Notes: generated from the letters alone by a model not told the origin. A stretch of DNA of 64,000 bases from Vibrio furnissii CIP 102972 (GCF_000176175.1 NZ_ACZP01000012.1:186001-250000), one strand, 5' to 3'; shown: positions 21,263 to 31,425, numbered from the stretch's first letter. Numbers and translations: made by a program.

Positions 21263-22467
21263 AACAATCGCTCTTTCAACTCTTGAGATGCCAAACTACG
21301 CGCCATTGTATCGAGCTCAATCAGGCTTTCCAAGGTATAGGAATGTAACGGACTATTTGTCCCACACACGTTAGACAACACGCGTTCATTGATGGTTGCA
21401 ATGTCAGTAAAGCGAATCTGACCACGCAAAAAGGCTTGTACCGCGATTTCATTCGCCGCGTTCAAAGACGTGGTCGCATGCTGCCCTTCGTAGCAGGCAT
21501 CAATGGCCAACTTCAAGCACGGGTAGCGCGCGTAATCCACCTCAAGGAAGGTCAACTCACTCAAGCGCGTAAAATCAAGCGCTTTCACACCAGACACCAC
21601 ACGCTGCGGGTAAGCCATAGTGAGCGAAATCGGCGTCGCCATGTCTTGCTCACCCAGTTGAGCAATCACCGAGCCATCCAAATACTGCACCATGGAGTGA
21701 ATCACCGACTGCGGATGAATCAGCACTTTCAATTGCTCTGGCGCGGCATTAAACAGCCACTTGGCTTCGATAAACTCGAGGCCTTTATTCATCATCGTCG
21801 CCGAATCGACTGAAATTTTTGGCCCCATCGACCAGTTCGGGTGGGCAATGGCCTGTTCAGGTGTCACGTCTTTGAGTGAGTTGATGTCACTGTAACGGAA
21901 CGGACCACCCGAGCCAGTCAATAGAATGTGAGAAATGCCGCCTTGTTTGAGATCGCAGCGCCCCAGACGGGTTTGAATCTCCGCCGGCAGACATTGGAAA
22001 ATTGCGTTGTGTTCGCTATCAACCGGCATCAGTTCTGCGCCGTACTGTTCCACGGCATCGATAAACAGTTGGCCAGACATCACCAAGGCTTCTTTATTCG
22101 CCAGCAGCACACGCTTGCCCGCTTTCACCGCCGCCATGGTGGGCAGTAAACCCGCCGCACCAACGATCGCCGCCATCACGGTATCGACCTCATCACACGC
22201 TGCCACTTGGCACATGGCCTCTTCGCCATACAGCACTTCGGTTGGCAATCTGAGGGCGCGCAGTTCGTCGGCTAAACGCAATGCGGCGTCTGATGTGGCC
22301 ATGACCGCGTATTTCGGTCGCCAACGAGCGCACAGCTCGCGCATTTTATCTACATTGCCACCTGCCGCGAGCGCGACCACAGTAAATTGTTCAGGATTCT
22401 CTGCAACTACTTTAAGCGTACTGGCTCCAATTGAACCTGTCGCTCCCAGAATCGTTAATTTACGCAT
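21259..22467 (-). CDS. dxr: 1-deoxy-D-xylulose 5-phosphate reductoisomerase
   Basis: This 402-residue enzyme begins with an NADPH-binding Rossmann motif ([16 protein letters not shown]). It contains the substrate and metal site ([14 protein letters not shown], with Asp and Glu ligands), the flexible loop [23 protein letters not shown] written here in its two halves [10 protein letters not shown] and [11 protein letters not shown], and [11 protein letters not shown]. It makes 2-C-methyl-D-erythritol 4-phosphate in the non-mevalonate isoprenoid route, which feeds the UppS reaction encoded two genes upstream. Confidence 0.98.
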   Translation of the reverse strand: MRKLTILGATGSIGASTLKVVAENPEQFTVVALAAGGNVDKMRELCARWRPKYAVMATSDAALRLADELRALRLPTEVLYGEEAMCQVAACDEVDTVMAAIVGAAGLLPTMAAVKAGKRVLLANKEALVMSGQLFIDAVEQYGAELMPVDSEHNAIFQCLPAEIQTRLGRCDLKQGGISHILLTGSGGPFRYSDINSLKDVTPEQAIAHPNWSMGPKISVDSATMMNKGLEFIEAKWLFNAAPEQLKVLIHPQSVIHSMVQYLDGSVIAQLGEQDMATPISLTMAYPQRVVSGVKALDFTRLSELTFLEVDYARYPCLKLAIDACYEGQHATTSLNAANEIAVQAFLRGQIRFTDIATINERVLSNVCGTNSPLHSYTLESLIELDTMARSLASQELKERLL

Positions 22468-22518
22468 AGCAAAAACCGTCGTGGTTGAGTGTGAGCAGCC
22501 CCTTGGGCTGCCCAGACG

Positions 22519-23361
22519 TTAGAACAAGAAATAGAGAAGAGCGAACACAGGGAACGCAGCAGTCAGGCTATCGACGCGGTCAAGAATGCCGCCGTGACCA
22601 GGAATAATGTTGCTGCTGTCTTTGATGCCAGAGACACGTTTGAACATGCTTTCCACCAAATCGCCCAACACCGAAATCACAACGGTCAGCAAAATAGTGA
22701 TAAACATTGCACCCAGCGATGAAAACTCAATCGCAAACCAATCGGCGAACAACCAACCCACCACCATGGCGGCAATCACACCGCCAATCAGGCCTTCAAC
22801 GGTTTTGTTCGGACTGACCGCAGGGGCCATTTTGTGTTTCCCTAGGCTCTTACCGGTAAAGTACGCACCACTATCTGCAGCCCATACGATGAAGCAAACA
22901 AACATCACCAGCTTCGCACCGTGAAAGAAATCGCCCTCAATGCCTTCTGCACGCAGGAAGATCACACTCCAGAAAAAGGGTAATAGCGTCAGTAAACCAA
23001 ACAGATGGCGCGCAGGATTAGACGATTCCCACCAGCGGCGTGAACGAGGAAAGGTGATAGCGAGAAAACTGGAATATAGCCACCAAAGTGTACCGAGCGC
23101 GAGCACCACATAATGAATGCCCGTGATCTGACTCAGCGACTCCGTCCAAGGGGAAATCAGGAGAAAGCTTGCCCCACCGACCACAACAGCAGGCAGTAAG
23201 GCCACATAACGCGATGAGTCATTAACAAACTGGGTCCATTCCCAAAATCCCAATAGAGTCACAACGCCCAAGGCGAGAATGAACCAAGGCAATGGCAAGA
23301 AAAAAATGCCTAAAATGACCAAAGGTGCAAGTATGAGCGCTGTAATAATTCGTTGCTTCAA
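22519..23361 (-). CDS. cdsA: Phosphatidate cytidylyltransferase (CDP-diglyceride synthase)
   Basis: The 280-residue polytopic membrane protein starts with TTG at 23361, giving MKQRIITALILAPL, with AGGA about nine bases upstream. The CdsA signature lies near the C-terminal third: AADSGAYFTGKSLGKHKMAP followed by VSPNKTVEG and GDLVESMFKR. About seven to eight membrane helices are visible. It activates phosphatidate to CDP-diacylglycerol for phospholipid synthesis. It lies 16 bp after uppS. Confidence 0.96.
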   Translation of the reverse strand: MKQRIITALILAPLVILGIFFLPLPWFILALGVVTLLGFWEWTQFVNDSSRYVALLPAVVVGGASFLLISPWTESLSQITGIHYVVLALGTLWWLYSSFLAITFPRSRRWWESSNPARHLFGLLTLLPFFWSVIFLRAEGIEGDFFHGAKLVMFVCFIVWAADSGAYFTGKSLGKHKMAPAVSPNKTVEGLIGGVIAAMVVGWLFADWFAIEFSSLGAMFITILLTVVISVLGDLVESMFKRVSGIKDSSNIIPGHGGILDRVDSLTAAFPVFALLYFLF

Positions 23362-23377
23362 ACTTAGAAATCCTATT

Positions 23378-24130
23378 TTATGATTCCATCAATGCCTTAA
23401 CTTGCTCACCGGTACAACCAAATCGGCGCTCACGATTCACAAACCAAGTCACTGCTTCAATTAAACTGTCTTCACCGAATTCTGGCCAGTACACGGGCGT
23501 AAAATACATTTCTGCGTAAGCCAGTTGCCACAACATAAAGTTGCTAATGCGGCATTCACCACTGGTGCGGATCAGCAGATCGACTTCCGGAATATCCGCC
23601 ATGGTGAGGTGTTCGGTGATCAACGCTTCGTCGATATCAGTTGGGCTAATTTCACCACGCGCCACTTTAACCGCAATGTCACGGGCTGCCTGCGTAATGT
23701 CCCATTTTCCACCATAGTTCGCGGCGATGTTCACCACGAGACCGGTGTTGTTGGCCGTCAATGCTTCCGCATGAGCGATCTTAGCTTGTAAACGCTCACT
23801 GAAACGGCTCTTATCACCAATAATACGAAGACGTAGGTTGTTCTTGTGCAATTTTTTGACTTCGGTCGAAAGAACTGTGATAAACAGCTCCATTAACACA
23901 CCGACTTCTTCTTCAGGACGACGCCAATTCTCACTGCTAAAGGCAAACAGTGTGACAGCTTTGATCCCTAATTTCGCAGCGGTAGAGATGGTTTTTCGGA
24001 CAGCGGCAACGCCATTTTTATGGCCGAAGACTCGGGGTTTGCCTTGTGCTTTCGCCCAGCGGCCATTGCCATCCATAATGATTGCAATGTGCTGAGGTAA
24101 AACATCTGAAGAGAGTTGCGAATTTTGCAT
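23378..24130 (-). CDS. uppS: Undecaprenyl diphosphate synthase
   Basis: This 250-residue cis-prenyltransferase has the catalytic aspartate in [19 protein letters not shown] and the pyrophosphate-binding C-terminal signature [19 protein letters not shown]. The following [14 protein letters not shown] is also typical. It condenses isopentenyl units to C55-PP, the lipid carrier for peptidoglycan and O-antigen. A strong terminator precedes the gene, so the downstream uppS-cdsA-dxr-rseP-bamA unit probably starts at a promoter in 24131-24171. Confidence 0.97.
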   Translation of the reverse strand: MQNSQLSSDVLPQHIAIIMDGNGRWAKAQGKPRVFGHKNGVAAVRKTISTAAKLGIKAVTLFAFSSENWRRPEEEVGVLMELFITVLSTEVKKLHKNNLRLRIIGDKSRFSERLQAKIAHAEALTANNTGLVVNIAANYGGKWDITQAARDIAVKVARGEISPTDIDEALITEHLTMADIPEVDLLIRTSGECRISNFMLWQLAYAEMYFTPVYWPEFGEDSLIEAVTWFVNRERRFGCTGEQVKALMES

Positions 24131-24171
24131 AGAAACGTAATGACGACAAAAAGATGACGAAGAGTAGCATA

Positions 24172-24204
24172 AAAAAACGCTGTGCTGCGAGCACAGCGTT
24201 TTTT
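24172..24204 (-). terminator. Strong terminator after frr
   Basis: A perfect 15-bp stem, AAAAAACGCTGTGCT at 24172-24186 with AGCACAGCGTTTTTT at 24190-24204, encloses a GCG loop, with T-rich ends on either strand. It begins 20 bp after the frr stop and separates pyrH-frr from uppS. Confidence 0.9.
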
Positions 24205-24224
24205 ACACTGGCGAGAGGAGGGAA

Positions 24225-24782
24225 TTAAACTTCCATCAGCTCTTTTTCTTTAGCAGCAAGCACATCATCGATACGCTTCACTGCGATATCGGTCAGCTTT
24301 TGAATTTCTTCTTGAGCTTTACGATCATCATCTTCAGAGATTTCTTTGTCTTTCAGCAGCGCTTTCAGATCGCTGTTCGCATCACGACGAATGTTACGAA
24401 CCGCAACACGGCCGCCTTCAGCTTCGCCACGTACGATTTTAACAAGGTCTTTACGACGCTCTTCCGTCAGCGGTGGCAGTGGCACGCGAATTACTGTACC
24501 TGCAGACATTGGGTTCAGGCCCAGATCTGACATCAGAATTGCTTTTTCAACTTTTGGTGTCAGTTCTTTATCAAACACGGTGATCGCAAGAGTACGAGCA
24601 TCTTCAGCCACTACGTTCGCGATTTGGTTAAGAGGTGTTGCAGCACCGTAGTACTCAACAGAGAGGCCAGATAGCAGGCTTGGGTGCGCACGACCAGTAC
24701 GAACCTTTTGCAGGTTGTTCTTCAGTGCTTCAACACTTTTGTCCATACGCTCTTGAGCGTCTTTTTTGATCTCATTAATCAC
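24225..24782 (-). CDS. frr: Ribosome recycling factor
   Basis: The 185-residue protein starts at a GTG (24782) giving [20 protein letters not shown], with AAGGTG upstream. Family signatures include [28 protein letters not shown] and the C-terminal coiled helix [20 protein letters not shown]. With EF-G it splits post-termination ribosomes. It is the last gene of the translation group rpsB-tsf-pyrH-frr and ends in a strong terminator. Confidence 0.98.
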   Translation of the reverse strand: MINEIKKDAQERMDKSVEALKNNLQKVRTGRAHPSLLSGLSVEYYGAATPLNQIANVVAEDARTLAITVFDKELTPKVEKAILMSDLGLNPMSAGTVIRVPLPPLTEERRKDLVKIVRGEAEGGRVAVRNIRRDANSDLKALLKDKEISEDDDRKAQEEIQKLTDIAVKRIDDVLAAKEKELMEV

Positions 24783-24818
24783 AATTTCACCTTAATTCTT
24801 ATTTCATCTTGAGAGTGA

Positions 24819-25550
24819 TTATACTGCGGAGCTAATCAACGTGCCTTCCGCTTCACCCATCACCACGCGACGTAGTGCGCCTGGTTTGTTCATGTTGAAG
24901 ACACGGATTGGCATTTTGTGGTCACGAGCCAGCGTGAACGCTGCCAAATCCATCACTTTCAATTCTTTATCAAGTACATCGTTGTATGCGAGCTTATCAT
25001 ACAGTTGTGCGTCAGGGTTGGCTACCGGGTCAGCACTGTAAACGCCGTCTACTTTTGTCGCTTTGAGAACTACGTCCGCTTCAATTTCGATACCGCGCAG
25101 ACAAGCTGCTGAATCGGTTGTAAAGAATGGGTTGCCTGTACCCGCCGAGAAAATGACCACACGGCCTTGGCGTAGTTGGCTAATCGCATCGGCCCAATTG
25201 TAATCGTCACACACACCTTTGAGAGGAATGGCAGACATCACACGTGCGTTCACGTAAGCACGGTGCAGTGCATCACGCATTGCCAAGCCATTCATTACTG
25301 TTGCCAACATCCCCATGTGGTCACCCACAACACGGTTCATACCAGCAGCAGCTAGGCCTGCGCCACGGAACAAGTTACCACCACCGATAACAACGCCCAC
25401 CTGAACACCCAGTTCCACCAGTTCTTTCACTTCTTGAGCCATACGGTCAAGTACGGCTGGATCAATACCAAAACCTTCTTCACCTTGAAGCGCTTCACCG
25501 CTCAGTTTTAACAGGATACGTTGATATGCGGGTTTAGGGTTCGTTGTCAT
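24819..25550 (-). CDS. pyrH: Uridylate kinase
   Basis: This is a 243-residue amino-acid-kinase-fold protein. The motifs [45 protein letters not shown] and [13 protein letters not shown] are those of bacterial UMP kinase, which phosphorylates UMP to UDP as a hexamer. It lies 36 bp upstream of frr. A terminator after tsf suggests pyrH has its own promoter in 25551-25640. Confidence 0.98.
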   Translation of the reverse strand: MTTNPKPAYQRILLKLSGEALQGEEGFGIDPAVLDRMAQEVKELVELGVQVGVVIGGGNLFRGAGLAAAGMNRVVGDHMGMLATVMNGLAMRDALHRAYVNARVMSAIPLKGVCDDYNWADAISQLRQGRVVIFSAGTGNPFFTTDSAACLRGIEIEADVVLKATKVDGVYSADPVANPDAQLYDKLAYNDVLDKELKVMDLAAFTLARDHKMPIRVFNMNKPGALRRVVMGEAEGTLISSAV

Positions 25551-25645
25551 GGACTTTTACCTTCACAAAGAGAGTTGTTGATTAACAGTCATGGATGCAC
25601 TCAAAGTGTGAGCACATTCATCACGACTAATCTCGCCTTGGTCGT

Positions 25646-25677
25646 AAAAAGACCGTAGCCATGGCCACGGTCTTTTT
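25646..25677 (-). terminator. Terminator after tsf
   Basis: AAAAAGACCGT at 25646-25656 pairs with ACGGTCTTTTT at 25667-25677. The inner palindrome around GCCATGGC can extend the stem. It begins 21 bp after the tsf stop on the minus strand. Confidence 0.85.
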
Positions 25678-25697
25678 CTGAGCCTTCTCGCTAAGGA

Positions 25698-26540
25698 TTA
25701 ACCTTTTTGAGCTAGAGCTACTTCTTCAGCGAAGCTTAGGCCTTCAGCTTTCTCGATACCTTCACCCACTTCTAGGCGAACGAATGTAGAAACTGACGCA
25801 CCTTTTTCTTTCAGGACTTCGCCAACAGATTTCTTAGGTTCCATCACGAAAGGCTGACCAGTCAGAGAAACTTCACCGGTGAATTTCTTCATGCGGCCTT
25901 CAACCATTTTCTCTGCGATTTCTTTAGGCTTGCCTTCGTTCATCGCGATTTCAACTTGAACTTCACGCTCTTTTGCTACAACGTCAGCTGGTACGTCTTC
26001 TGGGTTTACGTACTCAGGACGTGATGCTGCAACGTGCATTGCGATGTGTTTCAGAGTTTCTGCGTCGCCTTCACCAGCAACCACTACACCGATTTTCTCG
26101 CCGTGACGGTAAGAAGCCAGAGCAGTACCTTCAACGTATTGTACGCGACGGATAGTTACGTTTTCGCCGATTTTTGCTACTAGAGCAACGCGAGTCTCTT
26201 CGAACTTAGCTTGCAGTTCTTCAACTGTTGCTTTAGTTGCCAGAGCTTCTTCAGCTACTTGGTTAACGAATGCAGTAAAGTTACCGTCTTTAGCAACGAA
26301 GTCTGTTTGGCAGTTCACTTCAAGAAGTACAGCTACACCGTTAGCGTCTTTAATTGCGATTGTACCTTCAGCAGCAACGTTACCTGCTTTTTTAGCAGCT
26401 TTTGCAGCGCCAGATTTACGCATGTTTTCGATCGCTAGCTCGATGTCACCGTCAGTTTCAACAAGTGCTTTCTTACATTCCATCATACCTGCGCCAGTAC
26501 GTTCGCGCAGTTCTTTTACTAGAGCAGCAGTAACAGCCAT
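25698..26540 (-). CDS. tsf: Elongation factor Ts
   Basis: The 280-residue protein has the N-terminal UBA-like domain with [19 protein letters not shown]. It also carries the EF-Tu contact motif [13 protein letters not shown] and the later [10 protein letters not shown]. It exchanges GDP for GTP on EF-Tu. It follows rpsB in the universally conserved rpsB-tsf order, separated here by 133 bp with a hairpin that may attenuate transcription. Confidence 0.98.
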   Translation of the reverse strand: MAVTAALVKELRERTGAGMMECKKALVETDGDIELAIENMRKSGAAKAAKKAGNVAAEGTIAIKDANGVAVLLEVNCQTDFVAKDGNFTAFVNQVAEEALATKATVEELQAKFEETRVALVAKIGENVTIRRVQYVEGTALASYRHGEKIGVVVAGEGDAETLKHIAMHVAASRPEYVNPEDVPADVVAKEREVQVEIAMNEGKPKEIAEKMVEGRMKKFTGEVSLTGQPFVMEPKKSVGEVLKEKGASVSTFVRLEVGEGIEKAEGLSFAEEVALAQKG

Positions 26541-26573
26541 TCTCTATTCCTCAGTTTGATTCTGGATATGGTA

Positions 26574-26602
26574 AAAATTAGGGGCCTACATTTTCGGCCC
26601 CC
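26574..26602 (-). terminator. Hairpin with T tract between rpsB and tsf (partial terminator or attenuator)
   Basis: GGGGCC at 26581-26586 and GGCCCC at 26596-26601 form a 6-bp GC stem with a nine-base loop. On the minus strand TAATTTTT follows. Its place between rpsB and tsf suggests partial termination that sets the S2 to EF-Ts ratio. Confidence 0.55.
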
Positions 26603-26673
26603 AATGCTAACTATAACTTAGCTTATGCTTCAACGTTGTGGCACATAGAGCTAAGTGTAACTCAGAGCCGCTA

Positions 26674-27402
26674 TTATTCAGCTTCTACGAAACCGTCTTT
26701 GTCAGCAACTGCTGCAACGTCTTTGTTGCGGCCTTCGTTTACTGATTCAGCAACTGCGTTCAGGTATAGTTGAACTGCACGGATTGCGTCGTCGTTACCT
26801 GGGATAACGAAATCAACGCCGTCTGGGTTAGAGTTAGTATCAACAACCGCAAACACTGGAATGCCCAGGTTGTTAGCTTCTTTGATAGCGATGTGCTCGT
26901 GATCAGCGTCGATTACGAATAGAGCGTCTGGTAGGCCGCCCATATCTTTAATACCACCAAGAGATTTCTCTAGCTTCTCCATTTCACGAGTGCGCATTAG
27001 AGCTTCTTTCTTAGTCAGCTTGTCGAAAGTACCGTCAGTAGACTGAGTCTCTAGATCTTTCAGACGCTTGATTGATTGACGAACAGTTTTCCAGTTAGTC
27101 AGCATACCGCCCAACCAGCGGTTGTTTACGTAGTACTGGTTGCTTGCAATAGCAGCTTCTTTAACAGCTTCAGACGCAGCGCGCTTAGTACCAACGAAAA
27201 GAACTTTACCTTTTTTCTCGCCAACTTTAGCCAGCTCAGCTAGTGCTTCGTTGAACATTGGTACAGTTTTTTCTAGGTTGATGATATGAACTTTGTTACG
27301 AGCGCCAAAGATGAATGGCTTCATTTTTGGGTTCCAGTAACGAGTCTGGTGACCGAAGTGAACACCAGCTTTCAGCATATCGCGCATTGATACAGTTGCC
27401 AT
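26674..27402 (-). CDS. rpsB: 30S ribosomal protein S2
   Basis: The start is the ATG at 27402, giving 242 residues beginning [25 protein letters not shown] with the sequence split as [19 protein letters not shown] and TRYWNP. A long in-frame extension upstream is leader RNA, not protein. Further signatures are [50 protein letters not shown] and [19 protein letters not shown]2 is assembled late into the 30S subunit. In E. coli, S2 represses its own rpsB-tsf operon through the leader, and a conserved-looking leader is present here. Confidence 0.98.
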   Translation of the reverse strand: MATVSMRDMLKAGVHFGHQTRYWNPKMKPFIFGARNKVHIINLEKTVPMFNEALAELAKVGEKKGKVLFVGTKRAASEAVKEAAIASNQYYVNNRWLGGMLTNWKTVRQSIKRLKDLETQSTDGTFDKLTKKEALMRTREMEKLEKSLGGIKDMGGLPDALFVIDADHEHIAIKEANNLGIPVFAVVDTNSNPDGVDFVIPGNDDAIRAVQLYLNAVAESVNEGRNKDVAAVADKDGFVEAE

Positions 27403-27568
27403 TATATAATCCTCTATGGGGTTAGGCCTCCACATCCCCCATGTCTCCGACTTCTCAGCCTTGCTGGAAGCACCCCGGAACACGTGTCGGAATGTGTGTG
27501 ATTTAAAGTTAAATGTTAGTGGACTCGACACTGCTTCGCCATAATGAAGAAAACAGACCGAGATTCCG
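27403..27568 (-). promoter_or_regulatory. rpsB-tsf 5' leader (probable S2 autoregulatory leader)
   Basis: About 165 bases of minus-strand leader separate the predicted transcription start from the rpsB ATG. They contain pairable segments: CCGACAC near the top with AGTCGG, and GGGGTGCTTCC with later CCCC-rich and GGGG-rich runs near 27405-27480. S2-dependent autoregulation through the rpsB leader is established in E. coli. That the same mechanism acts here is an inference from position and structure. The leader also contains GGGGTGC and GGCTGAGA, which mimic half of a thiamine box. Confidence 0.55.
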
Positions 27569-27574
27569 GCGCGC

Positions 27575-27583
27575 TTTATATCA
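27575..27583 (-). promoter_or_regulatory. Predicted extended -10 promoter of rpsB-tsf with GC-rich discriminator
   Basis: The minus strand reads TGATATAAA (an extended -10) followed at once by GCGCGCC. A GC-rich discriminator is typical of ribosomal promoters under ppGpp/DksA control. No good -35 hexamer is visible at 16-18 bp. Confidence 0.45.
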
Positions 27584-27736
27584 TATTTGCCCCTTCAGTG
27601 GCTAGAAAAAAATGCCTTTTAATTGGCAAAACGCCCTGTTCTACCCCGCGCTTTTCGAGCCTGAATCACGCCCAAATCCGCCTGTTCGTTCCCTAAGTGA
27701 AGCGACTCTAATTCTCATTCTTACTCGCCTCACTTC

Positions 27737-27764
27737 TTGCGCTTCCCTCTTCCACTGTTACAAT
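27737..27764 (+). promoter_or_regulatory. Predicted sigma-70 promoter of map
   Basis: A -35 TTGCGC at 27737-27742 and a -10 TACAAT at 27759-27764 are separated by 16 bp, 45 bp upstream of the map start. This explains the other half of the 407-bp rpsB-map intergenic region. Nothing else is recognisable in 27584-27736. Confidence 0.5.
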
Positions 27765-27809
27765 AACGCCATTAGCACACCCTGTGCCTAGCGTTAATAG
27801 AGAAAGCCG

Positions 27810-28652
27810 ATGTCTGTAAAAATTAAGAATGCTGAAGAAATTGAAAAGATGCGCGTAGCGGGCCGTTTGGCGGCTGAGGTTCTAGAAATGATCGAACCTC
27901 ATGTGAAAGCGGGCGTCACGACCGAAGAACTGGACCAGATCTGTCATCAGTACATCACCGACGTTCAAGGCGCAATTCCAGCACCTCTCAACTACCACGG
28001 TTTTCCGAAATCAATTTGTACCTCAATCAACCACATCGTGTGCCACGGCATTCCAGCCACAGACGATAGTCACTTCGGTCAATTGCTGCGTCCGGGCGTT
28101 CTGAAGGATGGTGACATCCTGAACATCGACATCACCGTTATCAAAGATGGCTACCACGGTGACACATCGAAAATGTTCCAAGTGGGCGAAGTGGCGCCAG
28201 CAGACAAGCGTCTGTGCTTGGTGGCACAAGAGTGTCTGTACCTGTCACTGAAAAAAGTGAAGCCGGGTGTCCAACTGGGTGAAATCGGCACCACGATTGA
28301 AAAACACATCAAGACCAACAACAAGAACAACCCACGTGCGAAATTCTCGATCGTGCGCGATTACTGTGGCCACGGTATCGGTGCCGAATTCCATGAAGAA
28401 CCGCAAGTGGTACACTACAAAAATAGCGACCGCACAGTGCTGCGTGAAGGCATGATTTTCACCATCGAACCGATGATCAACGCCGGCAAATTCGGCTGTC
28501 GTTTGGACGATGAAGATGGGTGGACCGTCTACACCGCCGATGGCAAAAACTCTGCGCAATGGGAACACACCATTCTGGTGACCAAAGACGGCTGTGAAAT
28601 CCTCACCCTACGCAAAGAGGAAAGCATTCCTCGCGTGTTCCACAACGCATAA
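27810..28652 (+). CDS. map: Methionine aminopeptidase, type I
   Basis: This is a 280-residue pita-bread-fold peptidase, slightly longer than the 264 residues of E. coli Map. The dimetal site ligands can be read in order: NIDITVIKDGYHGDTSKMF (two aspartates), CGHGIGAEFHEEP (histidine), FTIEPM (glutamate) and AQWEHTILVT (glutamate). It removes the initiator methionine from nascent proteins. It diverges from rpsB, as in many gamma-proteobacteria, and is followed by its own terminator. Confidence 0.97.
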   Translation: MSVKIKNAEEIEKMRVAGRLAAEVLEMIEPHVKAGVTTEELDQICHQYITDVQGAIPAPLNYHGFPKSICTSINHIVCHGIPATDDSHFGQLLRPGVLKDGDILNIDITVIKDGYHGDTSKMFQVGEVAPADKRLCLVAQECLYLSLKKVKPGVQLGEIGTTIEKHIKTNNKNNPRAKFSIVRDYCGHGIGAEFHEEPQVVHYKNSDRTVLREGMIFTIEPMINAGKFGCRLDDEDGWTVYTADGKNSAQWEHTILVTKDGCEILTLRKEESIPRVFHNA

Positions 28653-28663
28653 CCCACATACTC

Positions 28664-28690
28664 ATCCCTGCTTCGGCAGGGATTTTTTTT
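28664..28690 (+). terminator. Terminator of map
   Basis: ATCCCTGC at 28664-28671 pairs with GCAGGGAT at 28676-28683 around a stable TTCG loop, followed by eight T residues. It starts 11 bp after the map stop. Confidence 0.9.
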
Positions 28691-28800
28691 ATCCACTTTC
28701 TCCAGCCAGCCAATTGCAGCAACGCTGCTTGAGCCGCCTTGGGGTTATCTGATAGATTCAATCTCATTATTGTATGAAAGACTTGCACGGACCGCATTGT

Positions 28801-31425
28801 ATGCCCTATTTATCGCCGCTGAGTTTCAACGAAGAACAACTGACCATCAGTGAGCTGAAACAACAGCTTGAACACTTCGCTCAATATCAGAGAGACGAAT
28901 TCCTCAACCATAATCCGGTCACCGATTTGGTGCTTGGTCGCGCAGAGTACATGGATCTGTTACTGCGTCGTCTGTGGCAACATTTTGGCTTTGCCGAGAT
29001 ACACGATTTGAGCTTGGTCGCGGTGGGGGGCTACGGCCGTGGTGAACTGCACCCACTGTCGGATATCGACATTCTGGTGGTGTCACACAACAAACTAGAC
29101 GACGAGATCGCCGCAAAGATCAGTCAATTCATTACCTTTTTATGGGATTTACGCTTGGAAGTCGGCCACGCCGTGCGCACTGTCGCCGAGTGTGCCGATA
29201 TTGGGCGAGAAGATTTAACGGTCGCCACCAACCTACAAGAAGCGCGCCTCTTGTGCGGCAGTGAAGAAACCTTCCACCGCCTGAAACTGGTGATTCATTC
29301 CGAAAGCTTCTGGCCGAGCGAAACCTTTTATCGCGCCAAGATTCAAGAGCAGCGAGAACGACACGCCCGCTATCACGACACCACTTACAATCTCGAACCG
29401 GACATCAAATCCACGCCGGGTGGCCTGCGAGACATTCACACCCTCGGTTGGGTCGCGCGACGCCATTTTGGTGCCACCACATTGTATGAAATGAGCCGTT
29501 ATGGCTTTTTAACCGATGCCGAATTTCGCGAGTTGGTTGAGTGTCAGGACTTTTTATGGCGCGTGCGCTTTGCGTTGCATTTAGAGCTCAAACGATACGA
29601 CAACCGTCTGACGTTTGCTCACCAAGCGCAAGTGGCCGAAAACCTTGGCTTTACTGGCGAGGGCAACCGCCCCGTTGAAATGATGATGAAGGAGTTCTAC
29701 CGCACGCTGCGCCGCGTGGCCGAACTCAACAAAATGCTGCTCAAACTGTTTGATCAGGCGATTTTAAATAACGGCGAAGAGAGCGAGCCCGACATCATCG
29801 ACGAGGATTTCCAGCGTCGTGGCAACTTGATTGAAGCGCGCAAACCGGCGCTGTTTCAGGCGCGTCCGGAAACCATTCTCGATATGTTTTTGCACATGGC
29901 GAACGATTCCACCATCGAAGGGGTATCGCCATCAACCATGCGTCAATTACGCACCGCTCGCCGCCGCCTCAACAAATTCCTGCACACCATTCCGGCAGCG
30001 CGCGAGAAGTTCATGGAACTGGTTCGCCATCCCAATGCGCTACATAAAGCCTTCAGTCAGATGCACAAACTCGGCGTATTGGCAGCCTATCTGCCCCAAT
30101 GGAGTCACATTGTCGGCCAGATGCAATTCGACCTGTTCCATGTCTACACCGTCGATGAACACAGCATTCGTTTGTTAAAACACATTCATGTTTTTTCGGA
30201 CATGAAAAACCATGAAAAACACCCAATTTGCTGCGAAGTCTACCCAAAAATTCAGAAAAAAGAACTACTCATCCTCGCGGCCATCTTCCACGACATCGGC
30301 AAAGGTCGCGGCGGCGATCACTCCGAAATTGGTGCGGTGGAAGCCTATGATTTCTGCATCGAACACGGCTTATCCAAACCCGAAGCCAAACTGGTGGCTT
30401 GGTTGGTGCAAAACCACCTCCTGATGTCGGTCACCGCGCAGCGCCGGGATATTTACGACCCGGATGTCATCATTGAGTTCGCGAAAAAAGTACGCGACGA
30501 GGAGTACCTCGAATACTTGGTGTGTTTGACCGTCGCCGACATTTGCGCGACCAACCCGGAGTTGTGGAACAGCTGGAAACGCACGCTGCTGGCCGAACTG
30601 TTTTACTCAACGCAACGCGCGCTGCGCCGCGGGCTGGAAAACCCGGTTGATGTGCGCGATCGCATTCGTCACAACCAGCAACTCGCCTCCGCTCTGCTGC
30701 GCAAAGAGGGCTTTAGCAGCCGCGAAATCGAACTGCTGTGGCAACGCTTTAAAGCCGATTACTTCCTGCGTCATACGCACAAACAGATCGCGTGGCACTG
30801 CACACACTTGCTACGCCATGAAGACCCGACCCAACCCTTGGTGATGGTGAGCAAAAAAGCCACTCGCGGCGGCACTGAAATTTTTGTCTACACCAAGGAC
30901 CAACCGGCGCTGTTTGCCACCGTGGTGGCGGAGCTTGACCGCCGCAACCTCAACGTTCACGACGCGCAGATCATGACCAGCAAAGATGGCTACGTGCTCG
31001 ATACCTTTATGGTGCTGGATCAAAACGGTCAAGCGATAGAAGAATCGCGTCACAAAGCACTCAGTAAACATCTGGTGCATGTACTGGAAGATGGCCGCCC
31101 AACCAAGATTAAAACCCGTCGCATCCCGCGTAACCTACAACACTTTAAGGTTAAAACTCAAGTCGACTTTCTGCCGACCAAGAGCAAGAAACGCACACTG
31201 ATGGAGTTCGTCGCCTTGGATACGCCGGGGCTTCTGGCCACCGTTGGCGCGACATTTGCTGAGCTGCATCTCGACTTACATGCAGCGAAAATCACCACCA
31301 TCGGCGAGCGCGCAGAAGACTTGTTCATCCTGACTGGCGCACACGGTGCCCGCTTGAATGAGGAAGAAGAGTTGGCATTGCGCGAAAGGCTGATTGAAAA
31401 CGTGTCTGAATTAGCGCCAAGCTAA
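28801..31425 (+). CDS. glnD: Bifunctional uridylyltransferase/uridylyl-removing enzyme GlnD
   Basis: The ATG at 28801 gives 874 residues starting MPYLSPLSFNEEQ; an in-frame ATG at 28774 would add nine. The nucleotidyltransferase motif GGYGRGELHPLSDIDIL lies near residue 80. An HD hydrolase domain follows (IFHDIGKGRGGDHSEIGAVE and the later HH-rich segment). Two C-terminal ACT domains sense glutamine (IFVYTKDQPALFATVVAEL and MEFVALDTPGLLATVGATF). It uridylylates GlnB Tyr51 at low glutamine and reverses this at high glutamine. Its target is encoded in this window at 5.8 kb. Confidence 0.97.
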   Translation: MPYLSPLSFNEEQLTISELKQQLEHFAQYQRDEFLNHNPVTDLVLGRAEYMDLLLRRLWQHFGFAEIHDLSLVAVGGYGRGELHPLSDIDILVVSHNKLDDEIAAKISQFITFLWDLRLEVGHAVRTVAECADIGREDLTVATNLQEARLLCGSEETFHRLKLVIHSESFWPSETFYRAKIQEQRERHARYHDTTYNLEPDIKSTPGGLRDIHTLGWVARRHFGATTLYEMSRYGFLTDAEFRELVECQDFLWRVRFALHLELKRYDNRLTFAHQAQVAENLGFTGEGNRPVEMMMKEFYRTLRRVAELNKMLLKLFDQAILNNGEESEPDIIDEDFQRRGNLIEARKPALFQARPETILDMFLHMANDSTIEGVSPSTMRQLRTARRRLNKFLHTIPAAREKFMELVRHPNALHKAFSQMHKLGVLAAYLPQWSHIVGQMQFDLFHVYTVDEHSIRLLKHIHVFSDMKNHEKHPICCEVYPKIQKKELLILAAIFHDIGKGRGGDHSEIGAVEAYDFCIEHGLSKPEAKLVAWLVQNHLLMSVTAQRRDIYDPDVIIEFAKKVRDEEYLEYLVCLTVADICATNPELWNSWKRTLLAELFYSTQRALRRGLENPVDVRDRIRHNQQLASALLRKEGFSSREIELLWQRFKADYFLRHTHKQIAWHCTHLLRHEDPTQPLVMVSKKATRGGTEIFVYTKDQPALFATVVAELDRRNLNVHDAQIMTSKDGYVLDTFMVLDQNGQAIEESRHKALSKHLVHVLEDGRPTKIKTRRIPRNLQHFKVKTQVDFLPTKSKKRTLMEFVALDTPGLLATVGATFAELHLDLHAAKITTIGERAEDLFILTGAHGARLNEEEELALRERLIENVSELAPS

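Noticed and set aside
27420..27500. TPP riboswitch upstream of rpsB, from GGGGTGC and GGCTGAGA on the minus strand
   Set aside because: The 3' half of the aptamer is absent, and the gene is a ribosomal protein with a known autoregulatory leader.
27403..27531. Extended N-terminus of S2 (43 extra codons)
   Set aside because: The extension is the structured leader; S2 proteins begin [10 protein letters not shown] at 27402.
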